Positions 6,222 to 13,925 of a stretch of DNA of 21,836 nt are shown here, piece after piece. Each line of letters begins with the position of its first letter. The stretch's first letter is position 1. Below the pieces are notes generated by a model. It did no database searches. It saw only the letters and a list, made by a program, of their open reading frames with translations, and was not told the DNA's origin. The position numbers and the translations under genes were made by a program. This stretch comes from CAVYPR01 sp052145775 (GTDB lineage Bacteria; Actinomycetota; Acidimicrobiia; Acidimicrobiales; RAAP-2): contig JBKQNY010000130.1 of the NCBI GenBank assembly GCA_052145775.1, positions 1-21,836 of the forward strand, in the 5' to 3' direction.

Positions 6222-7119
6222 TGCCCGACCCCCCGCCACCGAAGCCACCGAAACCGCTTGTGCAGCTGGCGCTTCCCGTCGAAGTGATCTGGACCGATGA
6301 CGCCGTGACGGTACCCGTGGAGTCGTTGGAGCCCGCGGCGGTTACGCAGTCACCCACCGCGAGAGCAGTTGAGGCGGCGCCTTGGCTCTCTTTGTACGTC
6401 GTCGACGAGGAGATGGTCACCTTCACCGTCGAGGTCTTGACCGTCGGCCGCGTGCCCTTTGCGTTCTTCTTCGGAGCTGAGAGGCTGGCCGAGGAGAAGC
6501 CGGAGATCGTCAGAGATCCGGAGTTGACGGCGGTCACCTTGCCGCTCGCGAACCCGACGTTGGAGAGGCTTCGTGGACGTCCAGAACCGCCACCGGGCAA
6601 GTTTGCGCCGCTGGGTGGACCACCGGATCCGCCACCGGGAAAGCTTCCGCCACTGGGCGGCCCGCCGGACCCACCACCGGCAAGGTTTCCGCCACTGGGC
6701 GGCCCACCGGACCCACTGCCTGCGAAGCCGCCGAGCCCGCCCGAACACTGCCCCGAGGTGGGCTGGCTGACCGTCACGGTCGTGGCCTTCACCGCCTTGG
6801 ACTTCTTCGAGGTGCTTCCGGTGACGGTGAGGCAGTCGCCGACGGCGACCGACGACGCGGAGACGTCCACCATCTGGCTGAAGGTCGTCGATGTCGTCCA
6901 GTTGACGGTGACCTGCCCGGACAGTTGGTTCTGGACCTCCATTGACGTCCCTGTGATGGCAGCCACGGACCCCGATGCGCCGGGGAACGAGCGGCTTGCC
7001 GACGAGCCAGACGATGTCGAGGCCGCGTCGGCAACCGTGGTCACGCCTAGAGCGAGCGCCACCGTCAGAACGGCGGCCGCGACGGGCAGCATGGAAATGG
7101 GAGGTGCTAGGCGCCTCAT
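6214..7119 (-). CDS. Secreted DUF5666-like protein with Gly/Pro repeats
   Basis: The 301-aa product starts with a signal peptide (MRRLAPPISMLPVAAAVLTV onward, cleavage probably after ADA near residue 32). Two similar beta-rich domains follow, each with the pattern 'VGDC(L/V)T..G ... T.(V)TV/Q': VAVGDCLTVTGSTSKKSK with a closing TSGQC, and LAVGDCVTAAGSNDSTG with a closing SASC. This is the look of DUF5666-like OB-type domains that often accompany actinobacterial MacB operons. Between them lie three 14-residue repeats GSGGPPSGGxxxGG. ATG 7119 is chosen because AAGGAG lies about 10 bases upstream and the signal peptide follows at once; ATG 7179, which overlaps the permease stop as ATGA, is a coupled alternative that adds 20 residues. 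Function unknown; an exported partner of the pump or a cell-wall protein is an inference from the operon. Confidence 0.75.
   Translation of the reverse strand: MRRLAPPISMLPVAAAVLTVALALGVTTVADAASTSSGSSASRSFPGASGSVAAITGTSMEVQNQLSGQVTVNWTTSTTFSQMVDVSASSVAVGDCLTVTGSTSKKSKAVKATTVTVSQPTSGQCSGGLGGFAGSGSGGPPSGGNLAGGGSGGPPSGGSFPGGGSGGPPSGANLPGGGSGRPRSLSNVGFASGKVTAVNSGSLTISGFSSASLSAPKKNAKGTRPTVKTSTVKVTISSSTTYKESQGAASTALAVGDCVTAAGSNDSTGTVTASSVQITSTGSASCTSGFGGFGGGGSGSA
6589..6714 (-). repeat. Three 42-bp tandem repeats (GSGGPPSGG linker)
   Basis: Three consecutive 42-base units encode GSGGPPSGGNLAGG, GSGGPPSGGSFPGG and GSGGPPSGANLPGG, with a decayed fourth start GSGRPRS. They form the flexible linker between the two domains of the DUF5666-like protein. 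Exact whole-codon unit length indicates expansion by duplication under coding constraint. Confidence 0.85.
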
Positions 7120-7175
7120 GGTCTTTTGTCTCCTTGGTTGTGGTGTGCCGGCACCGTGCCGGTCCTTGTAGGTGG

Positions 7176-8408
7176 TCATTCGCTGCGCAAGGCGTCAATC
7201 GGAGCAAGCTTGGCGGCTCTGGAAGCCGGGTAGACGCCGAACACGAGGCCGATGGCGATGGCGATGAACAGGGCGCCAATGCTGGCCGTGGCGGAGAGAG
7301 AGATCGGGTAGCCGATGACATGGGGAAGGAGCACCGTGCCGAGGACGGCCAGGAGAGCTCCTAGTGCCCCGCCGGAAAGTCCCAGCACCGATGCCTCCAG
7401 GAGGAACTGGCGGCGGATGAGCTTGGGGGCGGCGCCCAACGCCTTGCGCAGCCCGATCTCTCGGATCCGCTCGGTGACCGAAACCAGCATGATGTTCATC
7501 ACGCCGATCCCTCCCACCAAGAGCGAGATGCCGGCGATCCCGCCCAACAGAATGGTGAGGGTGCGGTCTACTGAGGTGGAGGTTGAGACGAGCGATGCCT
7601 CAGACGTGATGGTGAAGTCCGCCTTCGACGATGTCGAGATGTTGTGCAGTGCGAGCAATTCAGCGTCGGCTTCCTGGTAGGCGGCCGAGAGAGTGGCCGA
7701 CGAGGTGGACTGCACGAGAATGGAGCTGAGCGACGTCGAGCCAAAGAGGCGCTCAATGGCCGTGGTGATGGGCACCACCACCTGGTCGTCCTGATTCGAA
7801 CCGCTCGATGTGGACGACGAACCAACCGAGTTCAAGACGCCGATCACCGTGAAAGGGACGCCGTTGATCTTGACCGACTGACCAACGGGGTCTTGCCCGC
7901 TGAAGAGCTCCGATGCCGTTGTGGATCCGAGGACCGCAACTGCCGACCCGTCGGTGACGTCCTGGTCGTCGATGAACCGACCCTGCGTTACGCTCCTGCT
8001 GCGAACGGTCTCCCAGGCTGGCGTCGTTCCGTTGACCGTGGAGGTCCAAGAAGACGAACCCGCGGTGAGTGATTCCGACGACGACGCCACCGGCGCCACG
8101 GCATGGATGTTAGGAGCTACCGTCTTCGAGTCGAGTGCCGTGGCATCCCCCTCGGTCAGCGTGGAGGCGGAGCCGAACCCCTGTTGGATGCCACTCGACG
8201 ACGTGGTGCTGCCGGGCGTGACCGTGAGCAGGTTCGTGCCAAGGGCACTTATCTGAGACGCCACTTGGTTCTCCGCGCCCTGACCTAGGCCGACCGTCAA
8301 GATGACCGCCGCGATGCCGATCATGATGCCAACCATCGTGAGACCGGAGCGCAGGCGGTGGGAGCGCACCGCGTCGAGGCTGGTACGAAGGGTTTCGAGC
8401 CAGGTCAT
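7176..8408 (-). CDS. MacB-type ABC transporter permease
   Basis: This 410-aa protein has the MacB/FtsX layout: an N-terminal cytoplasmic helix and first membrane segment (LTMVGIMIGIAAVILTVGLG, about residues 23-42), a large extracytoplasmic MacB_PCD-like domain rich in Ser/Thr (about 45-280), and three C-terminal membrane segments beginning with LLGGIAGISLLVGGIGVMNI and containing the conserved cytoplasmic loop VTERIREIGLRKALGA that contacts the ATPase. The C-terminal motif GVYPASRAAKLAPIDALRSE is typical. MacB-type systems act as mechanotransmitters, moving substrates or lipoproteins on the outer side of the membrane rather than carrying them through it. The ATG overlaps the ATPase stop as ATGA, so the two are translationally coupled. 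Length is normal for a permease separate from its ATPase. Substrate unknown. Confidence 0.92.
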   Translation of the reverse strand: MTWLETLRTSLDAVRSHRLRSGLTMVGIMIGIAAVILTVGLGQGAENQVASQISALGTNLLTVTPGSTTSSSGIQQGFGSASTLTEGDATALDSKTVAPNIHAVAPVASSSESLTAGSSSWTSTVNGTTPAWETVRSRSVTQGRFIDDQDVTDGSAVAVLGSTTASELFSGQDPVGQSVKINGVPFTVIGVLNSVGSSSTSSGSNQDDQVVVPITTAIERLFGSTSLSSILVQSTSSATLSAAYQEADAELLALHNISTSSKADFTITSEASLVSTSTSVDRTLTILLGGIAGISLLVGGIGVMNIMLVSVTERIREIGLRKALGAAPKLIRRQFLLEASVLGLSGGALGALLAVLGTVLLPHVIGYPISLSATASIGALFIAIAIGLVFGVYPASRAAKLAPIDALRSE

Positions 8409-9097
8409 CGGACGAGCTCCTCTTCCACGGACACGAGACCGTCGCGAATGCGCACGGCGCGCTCTGCCGCCGCCGCCACCTCGGGGTCGTGGGTGATCAA
8501 CACGACCGTCCTCCCGGCATCGTGCAACTCGCCCATGAGTCCCATGACGTCGTAGGCGGAGCGCGAATCGAGCGCGCCGGTGGGCTCGTCGGCCAAGATC
8601 AGGTTGGGATCGCTCACCAGCGCCCGTGCGACGGCGACCCGTTGCTGCTGGCCCCCGGAGAGCTCGCCCGGACGGTGATCCACTCGATCGCCGAGTCCGA
8701 CCCGCCGAAGTGCTTCGACAGATCGCTCTCGCCGCTCGGTTCGACCGATCCCGGCATAGGTCAGGGGGACCTCGACATTGCGCCAGGCTGACATGGTCGG
8801 CAAGAGGTTGAACTGCTGGAAGACGAAGCCGATACGTCGGTTACGGATGGAGGCGAGTGCCGTCTCGTCGAGCCCGGCAACAGCTTCGCCCGCCAGTCGG
8901 TACTCGCCCGAGGTCGCCACATCGAGGCATCCGAGGATGTGCATCAGGGTCGATTTGCCCGATCCCGACGGTCCCATGATCGCCACGTACTCGCCCTCGT
9001 CGATCGTCATCGTGATCCCTCGAAGGGCGGCAACGGCCAGTGACCCGGAGCGGTAGACCTTGGTCACATTGCGTAACGAGATGACTGGCTCAACCAC
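8405..9097 (-). CDS. MacB/LolD-type ABC transporter ATPase
   Basis: The 230-aa product is a complete ABC ATPase: Walker A GPSGSGKST (residues 42-50), Q-loop in FVFQQFNLLP (around 94), signature LSGGQ (146-150), Walker B ILADEP (167-172) and switch His in ITHDP (H203). The sequence FVFQQFNLLPTMSAWRNVEVPL is characteristic of the LolD/MacB/FtsE branch. It drives the adjacent permease. I chose GTG 9097: it has GGAGGTGG about 8 bases upstream and overlaps the preceding adaptor stop as GTGGTTGA. The longer frame up to 9274 would read antiphase through the Gly-rich end of the adaptor and gives a spurious Pro-rich N-terminus. All catalytic residues are present, so it should be active. Confidence 0.93.
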   Translation of the reverse strand: MVEPVISLRNVTKVYRSGSLAVAALRGITMTIDEGEYVAIMGPSGSGKSTLMHILGCLDVATSGEYRLAGEAVAGLDETALASIRNRRIGFVFQQFNLLPTMSAWRNVEVPLTYAGIGRTERRERSVEALRRVGLGDRVDHRPGELSGGQQQRVAVARALVSDPNLILADEPTGALDSRSAYDVMGLMGELHDAGRTVVLITHDPEVAAAAERAVRIRDGLVSVEEELVR

Positions 9098-10562
9098 CGC
9101 CGCCACCTCCGGGGAACCCACCACCGGTGGGGAATCCGCCGGTGGGGAGCCCACCGGTGGGGAGCCCGCTGGAGCCGCTGGCGCCCGAACTGCCCAGGAG
9201 GCTGCGTCCACCGCTTGAGCCAGCCTTGAAGGTGACCACTTGTTCGAGCACCTTTTCGCCAGAGTGCAAACCACTGGTGATCTGCGTGTCGCCTGTCGAC
9301 ACCTGGCCGGTCGTGACGGTACGGGTGACGTGGTTACCTCCTGTCACTACCGTGACCTGCGCCTTGCCCCCGGAGTAGGAGATCGCCCCCGTTGGCACTT
9401 CGACCACTGTGCTGAGTTCTTTGACGGTGATCGTGAGTGTGGCCGAGGATCCGGCGTACAGTCCGCTCGGCGTGCCCGTCACCGCGACAGTGACCGGGAA
9501 CGAGGCCACACTGCCCGACGATGTAGCAATTAGGCCGATCGAAGAGACGGTGCCGTAGTAGTTCGTGGAAGATCCCGATGTGGTGCTGCTCGACTTCTGG
9601 GTGCTCGAGTTGGTGGTCCGATTGCCGCCCAAGAGTGCAGCGAAGAATCCGCCGAGTTTGCTGGAGCTGCTCGAGCTCGAGAGGTTGATGGTGGCCTGAT
9701 CCCCCTCTTTCACTTGACCGACCTGGGTGTCGTCCACCGTTGCCTTGACCTTGAAACTGTCGTTCGAAACCACCACGATCTGCGCCGACGTCGAGCTGGT
9801 CGTTGAAGACGAAGCGCCAATCCCAGAAGAGGTCGACGCTAAGGTCGACGTGCCGGTTGTCGACGCCGACCCGCTGCCGCTTGCGGCGCTGCCTGACCCG
9901 GTGACCTGCTGTCCGTCGGAGAGGTTCACGGAGGCCACCGTTCCAGCAATGGTCGACGTCAACGAAGCGTCGGCCAGATTGGTATTGGCCGATGTCAACA
10001 GGGACTGAGCCGAGGTGACCGATGCCTGGTCCGAGAGAATCTGGCTTGTCGACGCTCCGCTGGACTCGTCACTCGAGAGCTTGGCCTCGGCCGATGTCAG
10101 GCTGGCTTGGGCAGAATCGGCGGTCGCCTGCAGGGCCGAGGAATCCACCGTGGCCAGTACCTGGCCGGCGGTCACCGCCTGTCCCACCGACACGTCGACT
10201 GCGGTGACCTTCCCTGAAACCGCAAAGCTCAGGTCAGCCTCGCTTGCAGGTTCGATGGTGCCCGAGGCCGAAACCGTTTGCTTCATCGTGCCCGTCGTGG
10301 CCGTCACCACCTGCGTGGTGGTCGTGAGCCCGGTCCCTGTTGTCCCGCTGGTGCCGAGCCAGATCCCGATGCCCGCACCGGCAGCGAGGACGACGACTGC
10401 CGCCACGAGGATTATGCGACGCCGCCTCTTGCGGCGGGGCGGTCCCTTCGTCCCCTCGTCGAGAAGCAAGACCTCTTCGGTCACGTCGTCGAGTGGTTGC
10501 TCTTCGACGATCGCGTGCGGCTGCGTGTCTTGAAGTGGGTTGGTGATGCGGCGAACTTGCAC
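9090..10562 (-). CDS. MacA/HlyD-type adaptor, first gene of the operon
   Basis: The 490-aa protein has an N-terminal acidic cytoplasmic stretch of about 40 residues, a basic block PPRRKRRRR, one membrane helix (IILVAAVVVLAAGAGIGIWL, about 50-69), a lipoyl half-domain (LSFAVSGKVTAVDVSVGQAV), a short coiled coil (DSAQASLTSAEAKLSSDES), the second lipoyl half (TIAGTVASVNLSDGQQV) and beta-barrel/membrane-proximal domains ending in a Gly-rich tail with LPTGG-like repeats. It is thus a HlyD/MacA-family adaptor shaped for a MacAB-type complex, with Ser/Thr-rich linkers rather than the long ones of the second adaptor. The start is GTG 10562 with AGGA about 9 bases upstream. It is the promoter-proximal gene, facing the two-component system across a 327-bp gap. 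An actinobacterium probably lacks the TolC channel such adaptors usually contact, so its extracytoplasmic partner is unclear. Confidence 0.88.
   Translation of the reverse strand: MQVRRITNPLQDTQPHAIVEEQPLDDVTEEVLLLDEGTKGPPRRKRRRRIILVAAVVVLAAGAGIGIWLGTSGTTGTGLTTTTQVVTATTGTMKQTVSASGTIEPASEADLSFAVSGKVTAVDVSVGQAVTAGQVLATVDSSALQATADSAQASLTSAEAKLSSDESSGASTSQILSDQASVTSAQSLLTSANTNLADASLTSTIAGTVASVNLSDGQQVTGSGSAASGSGSASTTGTSTLASTSSGIGASSSTTSSTSAQIVVVSNDSFKVKATVDDTQVGQVKEGDQATINLSSSSSSSKLGGFFAALLGGNRTTNSSTQKSSSTTSGSSTNYYGTVSSIGLIATSSGSVASFPVTVAVTGTPSGLYAGSSATLTITVKELSTVVEVPTGAISYSGGKAQVTVVTGGNHVTRTVTTGQVSTGDTQITSGLHSGEKVLEQVVTFKAGSSGGRSLLGSSGASGSSGLPTGGLPTGGFPTGGGFPGGGGGG
9121..9165 (-). repeat. Three 15-bp repeats encoding the Gly-rich adaptor tail
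   Basis: Units CCACCGGTGGGGAAT, CCGCCGGTGGGGAGC and CCACCGGTGGGGAGC lie in tandem at 9121-9165. On the coding strand they encode the repeated five-residue motif (Leu/Phe-Pro-Thr-Gly-Gly) at the C-terminus of the first adaptor. Confidence 0.8.
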
Positions 10563-10664
10563 CGTCTGGTCCTGTCTTTCGTCGTCGGAAGTGGAGCAAG
10601 GGCTACTGCGCCCAAGGCGCCGGCGTCTGCTCGTAGGAAGTTGTACGTCGTTGGCCCTTACAGC

Positions 10665-10696
10665 CGCCTAAGTGATGTTGTTAGGCGCGTGTTAGG
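10665..10696. promoter_or_regulatory. Putative OmpR/PhoB-type operator
   Basis: GTTAGG occurs at 10680-10685 and again at 10691-10696, an exact direct repeat with an 11-bp period. An inverted copy, CGCCTAA (10665-10671), pairs with TTAGGCG (10681-10687) across a 9-nt spacer. OmpR/PhoB-family regulators bind as head-to-tail dimers on direct repeats with about 11-bp spacing, and such a regulator is encoded at 12197-12871. The repeats are seen directly; the protein that binds them is inferred. Confidence 0.5.
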
Positions 10697-10759
10697 TCTC
10701 TTCGCACATTCTTATGAAGGGCCGCCCAAGGCCGTCTGCCTGCTGAAACGCACCGCTTG

Positions 10760-10774
10760 GTCACGAAACGTGAC
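10760..10774. repeat. Short palindrome in the divergent promoter region
   Basis: GTCACG at 10760-10765 and CGTGAC at 10769-10774 form a perfect 6-bp inverted repeat around AAA. It could be a second operator for a dimeric regulator. At this length chance occurrence is possible. Confidence 0.35.
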
Positions 10775-10889
10775 GGCCACCAGCGACGTGTGAACAGGTG
10801 GCGTCGCAGACGGCATGACGCGACCCGGCATGCTGGATCGCGTCCGGCACCGAGACAGCCAGAGAACCCGGCAAACGAACTGAGGGACC

Positions 10890-12200
10890 ATGCGGCTCCA
10901 CCGACCACGACCACGCCAAGCGCTCACGTGGCTCCGATCCCACGCGCCGGTGCGAACTGTTCGGGCCCGGTTGACCCTTCTCTACGGGTCGCTCTTCTTG
11001 GCTTCAGGCACGGTGTTGCTGGTGATTGTCGCCCTGCTCTGGGGGAATGCCACCGACGGCACATTCCTGCTGTCGTCACCGGTCCCCACGAACATCCTCC
11101 ACCTCGCAGGATTGGGTCCCCCACCGGCCGGGCTGGTGACACAACATGGCCACCTGGTGCCGGTAGTTCCTATCGGCAGGGCTGGAAGCTTTGCGGCCAA
11201 GAAAGAGCAGGTCTTCGGACAGCTCCATTCACTCGCCGTCCAGCAGCACGCTCACGACTTCCATCAACTGCTGCTCTACTCCGCCGTAGCCCTCGCCATC
11301 ATGGCCATGCTTTCCATCGGCCTTGGCTGGCTGATTGCGGGGCGGGTGCTCCGCCCGTTGCGGACCATCACCGTCGCGACTCGGGACATTTCTGCGAGCA
11401 ACCTGCATGCTCGCCTGGATCTGCACGGTCCCGAAGATGAGTTGAAGGAACTCGGTGACACCATCGACAACCTCCTCGAGCGACTTGAGCGCTCGTTTCA
11501 ATCCCAACAACAGTTCGTTGCCAACGCCTCGCACGAGCTGCGCACCCCGCTCGCCACGATGCGCGCGTCGATCGACGTCGCCATGGCCAAACCCGAGCCG
11601 GCGCCACTCCCAACGGTCATCTTGGCCGAGCGCCTACGCCACGAGCTGGACCAAGTCGACCGACTTCTCGGGAGCTTCTTGGATCTCGCCCGCTCTGAAG
11701 CAATGCCGGCCGACCAGGTATCTATTGTCTCGCTTGACGATTTCGTGAGAAGCGCCGTTGATCGAATCGCCCCTGATGTCGCGGCACGGGACCTCTTGGT
11801 GCACGAAGATGACTGCCCCTCTGCCATCGTTACCGGCAATGAGACGCTGCTCTCGCGGATGGTGGAAAACCTGATCGAGAACGCGGTCCGCCACAACGAG
11901 CGGTCCGGTTGGATCCGCGTCCACACGGAGGTCGACGGCTCTACGGCCCGGCTCATCGTGGAGAACAGCGGACCCGTCCTCGACGACTCCTCCCTCCAGG
12001 TGCTGATGCAGCCGTTCCGTCGAATTGGGCCTGAGAGAACGGCTTCAGAGGCAGGTTTCGGCCTTGGACTCTCCATTGTGTCGTCGATCGCGCAGTCTCA
12101 CGGGGGAAGCGTGCAGCTGCAACCGCTCCCTGACGGAGGTTTGCGTGCCACGGTTTCACTGCCTCTGGCCATACGGGAACCAGCTGGAGCGGTCCAGTGA
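10890..12200 (+). CDS. Sensor histidine kinase (HAMP, HisKA, HATPase_c)
   Basis: The 436-aa protein is a membrane sensor kinase. It has a first membrane helix (about 29-51), a short extracytoplasmic domain of about 80 residues, a second helix (about 128-150), a HAMP linker starting GRVLRPLRTITVATRDI, a dimerisation/phosphoacceptor motif NASHELRTPLA with the phosphorylated His at 215, the N-box LIENAVRHN (328-336), a G1-like VENSGP (357-362) and a G2 box GFGLGLSIV (389-397). All motifs needed for ATP binding and autophosphorylation are present. The ATG has GAGGGA just upstream. Its stop overlaps the response regulator start as GTGA, so the two are made together. The small sensor domain has no motif I recognise. 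Its position divergent to the MacAB-like operon suggests it senses an envelope-acting compound and controls that operon, which is inference. Confidence 0.94.
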   Translation: MRLHRPRPRQALTWLRSHAPVRTVRARLTLLYGSLFLASGTVLLVIVALLWGNATDGTFLLSSPVPTNILHLAGLGPPPAGLVTQHGHLVPVVPIGRAGSFAAKKEQVFGQLHSLAVQQHAHDFHQLLLYSAVALAIMAMLSIGLGWLIAGRVLRPLRTITVATRDISASNLHARLDLHGPEDELKELGDTIDNLLERLERSFQSQQQFVANASHELRTPLATMRASIDVAMAKPEPAPLPTVILAERLRHELDQVDRLLGSFLDLARSEAMPADQVSIVSLDDFVRSAVDRIAPDVAARDLLVHEDDCPSAIVTGNETLLSRMVENLIENAVRHNERSGWIRVHTEVDGSTARLIVENSGPVLDDSSLQVLMQPFRRIGPERTASEAGFGLGLSIVSSIAQSHGGSVQLQPLPDGGLRATVSLPLAIREPAGAVQ

Positions 12201-12871
12201 GGGTGCTCGTGGTGGAAGATTCAGTCTCCTTGGCAAACGTGATCGTAGAAGGACTCCGCGACCAAGGTATAGCGGTCGACGTCGCCTTTGACGGTCAGGA
12301 CGCTGTTGCAAAATTCGAGTTGAACCCCTATCAGGTAGTGGTCTTGGACCGCGACCTGCCAGGCATCCACGGTGACACGATCTGCCGAATGATTGTCGAA
12401 GGGGAGCGACCTGCGATGGTCCTCATGCTCACCGCGTCCGGGACCCCCGAAGACCGCGTCACCGGGCTAAGTATTGGCGCCGATGACTACCTTCCCAAGC
12501 CCTTCCACTTCCCCGAGCTCGTGCTGCGAATTCGAGCTCTCGCTCGCCGCCAACCTGTGGCGCAGACGCGCACCCTGCGAGCTGGCGACATCGAGCTCGA
12601 TCCAAGGCGACACCTGGTCATCCGAGGCGGTCGACGGATCGAGCTCTCCGTCAAGGAGTTCGGTGTCCTCGAGGCGCTCATGAGGGCGGGGGAAGGGGTC
12701 GTCAGCGCTGAAGAGCTGCTCGATCAGGTGTGGGACGAGCACGTCGATCCGTTCACCAACACCGTGACCGTCACCATAAGCCGACTGCGCCGCAAACTGG
12801 GCGATCCCCCTCCCATAGAGACCATCCCCAATGTCGGGTATCGGGTCGCGGGCGCGGGTATCGGACACTGA
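12197..12871 (+). CDS. OmpR-family response regulator, kinase partner
   Basis: The 224-aa product has a receiver domain with the full active site: acidic pair E7/D8 in VLVVEDS, phosphoacceptor D51 in VVVLDRDLPG, T79 in LMLTASG and K101 in DDYLPKPF. The C-terminal winged helix (about 125-221) has the OmpR features: LSVKEFGVLEALMRAGEGVVSAEELLDQVW, the recognition helix in FTNTVTVTISRLRRKLG and the hairpin TIPNVGYRVAG. Phosphorylation by the upstream kinase should promote binding to direct-repeat DNA; the candidate site is at 10665-10696. The GTG start overlaps the kinase stop by four bases. It looks intact and canonical. Confidence 0.95.
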   Translation: MRVLVVEDSVSLANVIVEGLRDQGIAVDVAFDGQDAVAKFELNPYQVVVLDRDLPGIHGDTICRMIVEGERPAMVLMLTASGTPEDRVTGLSIGADDYLPKPFHFPELVLRIRALARRQPVAQTRTLRAGDIELDPRRHLVIRGGRRIELSVKEFGVLEALMRAGEGVVSAEELLDQVWDEHVDPFTNTVTVTISRLRRKLGDPPPIETIPNVGYRVAGAGIGH

Positions 12872-13088
12872 CGCACATGCAGTAGTCGGCTGGATCGGAC
12901 TGAAGCACATCCGAAATCGTCTCTGGAATCACATTCTCCAACGACCCACGGCGGTCAAACGTGCAGCTAGATCTTCCTCTTTTCACAGCGGTGGCACAGG
13001 GTGGTGACGGCGCACTCCGATGGCGGTCCGGTGTACTGCCGACCGTGAACCCATCTGATCCCCCGCGGACGTCAACCACGGAGCTGTC

Positions 13089-13817
13089 ATGTCTTGTGAT
13101 GTGATCAACGCGTCAGGTGGCGCCTTTCAGCGGGCCCTCGTCCTCGACGACAATGCGGAGGTCGCCGAGTTGGCAGTGGCGCCACTACTGGCCGAGGGCT
13201 ACACCGTCGAGGTCGCCACGTCGGGCAAGGCAGGCATCGAGGCGGCGCTGGCCCGTCAGCACGAGGTGATTGTGCTCGAGACCGACCTGCCCGACGTGAC
13301 GGGAATTGACGTGGCTCGCCACCTCCGTGCCACCGGGCTGCTGACAGCCATGATCTTCTTTGCACGGGAGGAATCCTTAGAAGCACGACTGGCTGGCCTC
13401 AACGCCGGTGCCGACGACTATGTGCCGAAATCGAGCAGCACGGCCGAGTTCATGGCTCGCGTGCAAAGCGTCGTCCGGCGAGTCAGTCCCCCCGCACCGG
13501 AGAAAATTCGATTCCTTGATCTGGTTCTCGACTCGAAGACGCGCGAGGTTCGACGTGCCGGCGCCCTGCTCGATCTCAGCTCAACCCAATACGACCTGCT
13601 CCGTTACCTCATGATGACACCCCACCGTGTGATCTCCTTGGACACGCTTCGTTCCAAAGTGTGGGGACCTTCGCGGGTTGTCGACGAACCGGTGAACGAC
13701 AAGGTCGTGGAGGACTGCATGAGCCACGTTCAAGCCACGCTGGCTCAACATGGGCCGCAACTAATTCGAACCGTACCGAGCCGTGGGTACGTGCTCCAAG
13801 CTCCAGATACGGCCTGA
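13089..13817 (+). CDS. Atypical OmpR-family regulator lacking the phosphoacceptor Asp
   Basis: The 242-aa protein has a receiver-like domain and a winged-helix domain. The acidic pair is present (LVLDDN, D20/D21) and so is the Lys (DDYVPKSS, K114), but the phosphoacceptor position is Glu: VIVLETDLPD (E64) aligns without gaps to VVVLDRDLPG (D51) of the regulator at 12197. The conserved Thr/Ser is also absent (IFFAREE in place of the usual LTAR). It therefore probably does not use Asp phosphorylation, and Glu may mimic the active state or the domain may respond to another signal. The wing domain (LSSTQYDLLRYLMMTPHRVISLDTL ... TVPSRGYVLQAP) is recognisable, but its recognition helix is unusual (VVEDCMSHVQATLAQ). 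The start ATG has GGAG about 5 bases upstream. No kinase lies beside it, so it is an orphan located 217 bp behind the two-component pair. Confidence 0.85.
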   Translation: MSCDVINASGGAFQRALVLDDNAEVAELAVAPLLAEGYTVEVATSGKAGIEAALARQHEVIVLETDLPDVTGIDVARHLRATGLLTAMIFFAREESLEARLAGLNAGADDYVPKSSSTAEFMARVQSVVRRVSPPAPEKIRFLDLVLDSKTREVRRAGALLDLSSTQYDLLRYLMMTPHRVISLDTLRSKVWGPSRVVDEPVNDKVVEDCMSHVQATLAQHGPQLIRTVPSRGYVLQAPDTA

Positions 13818-13925
13818 CCTGGCGGGCAAACATGTCCGCGAGCTTCGGCGTACGAAGGGACTCTGCAATGCGCAGGGTCTGTGCTTGCCAGCGCAGTGTC
13901 AATTCGGAGTGCCGTCTTTCACCCC

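Larger units (their letters stand above)
10563..10889. promoter_or_regulatory. Divergent promoter region between efflux operon and two-component system
   Basis: These 327 bases separate the minus-strand adaptor start (10562) from the plus-strand kinase start (10890) and must hold the promoters for both. The middle part near 10665-10730 is AT-richer than its surroundings and contains the repeats listed separately. I cannot place -35/-10 boxes with confidence. TTATGA near 10712 on the plus strand and ATAAGAAT on the minus strand opposite are possible -10 elements. Confidence 0.6.

Noticed and set aside
6260..7171. Long plus-strand open frame opposite the DUF5666-like gene.
   Set aside because: It is the antisense of a low-complexity, GC-rich coding region, is Pro-rich, and lacks family features or a ribosome binding site.
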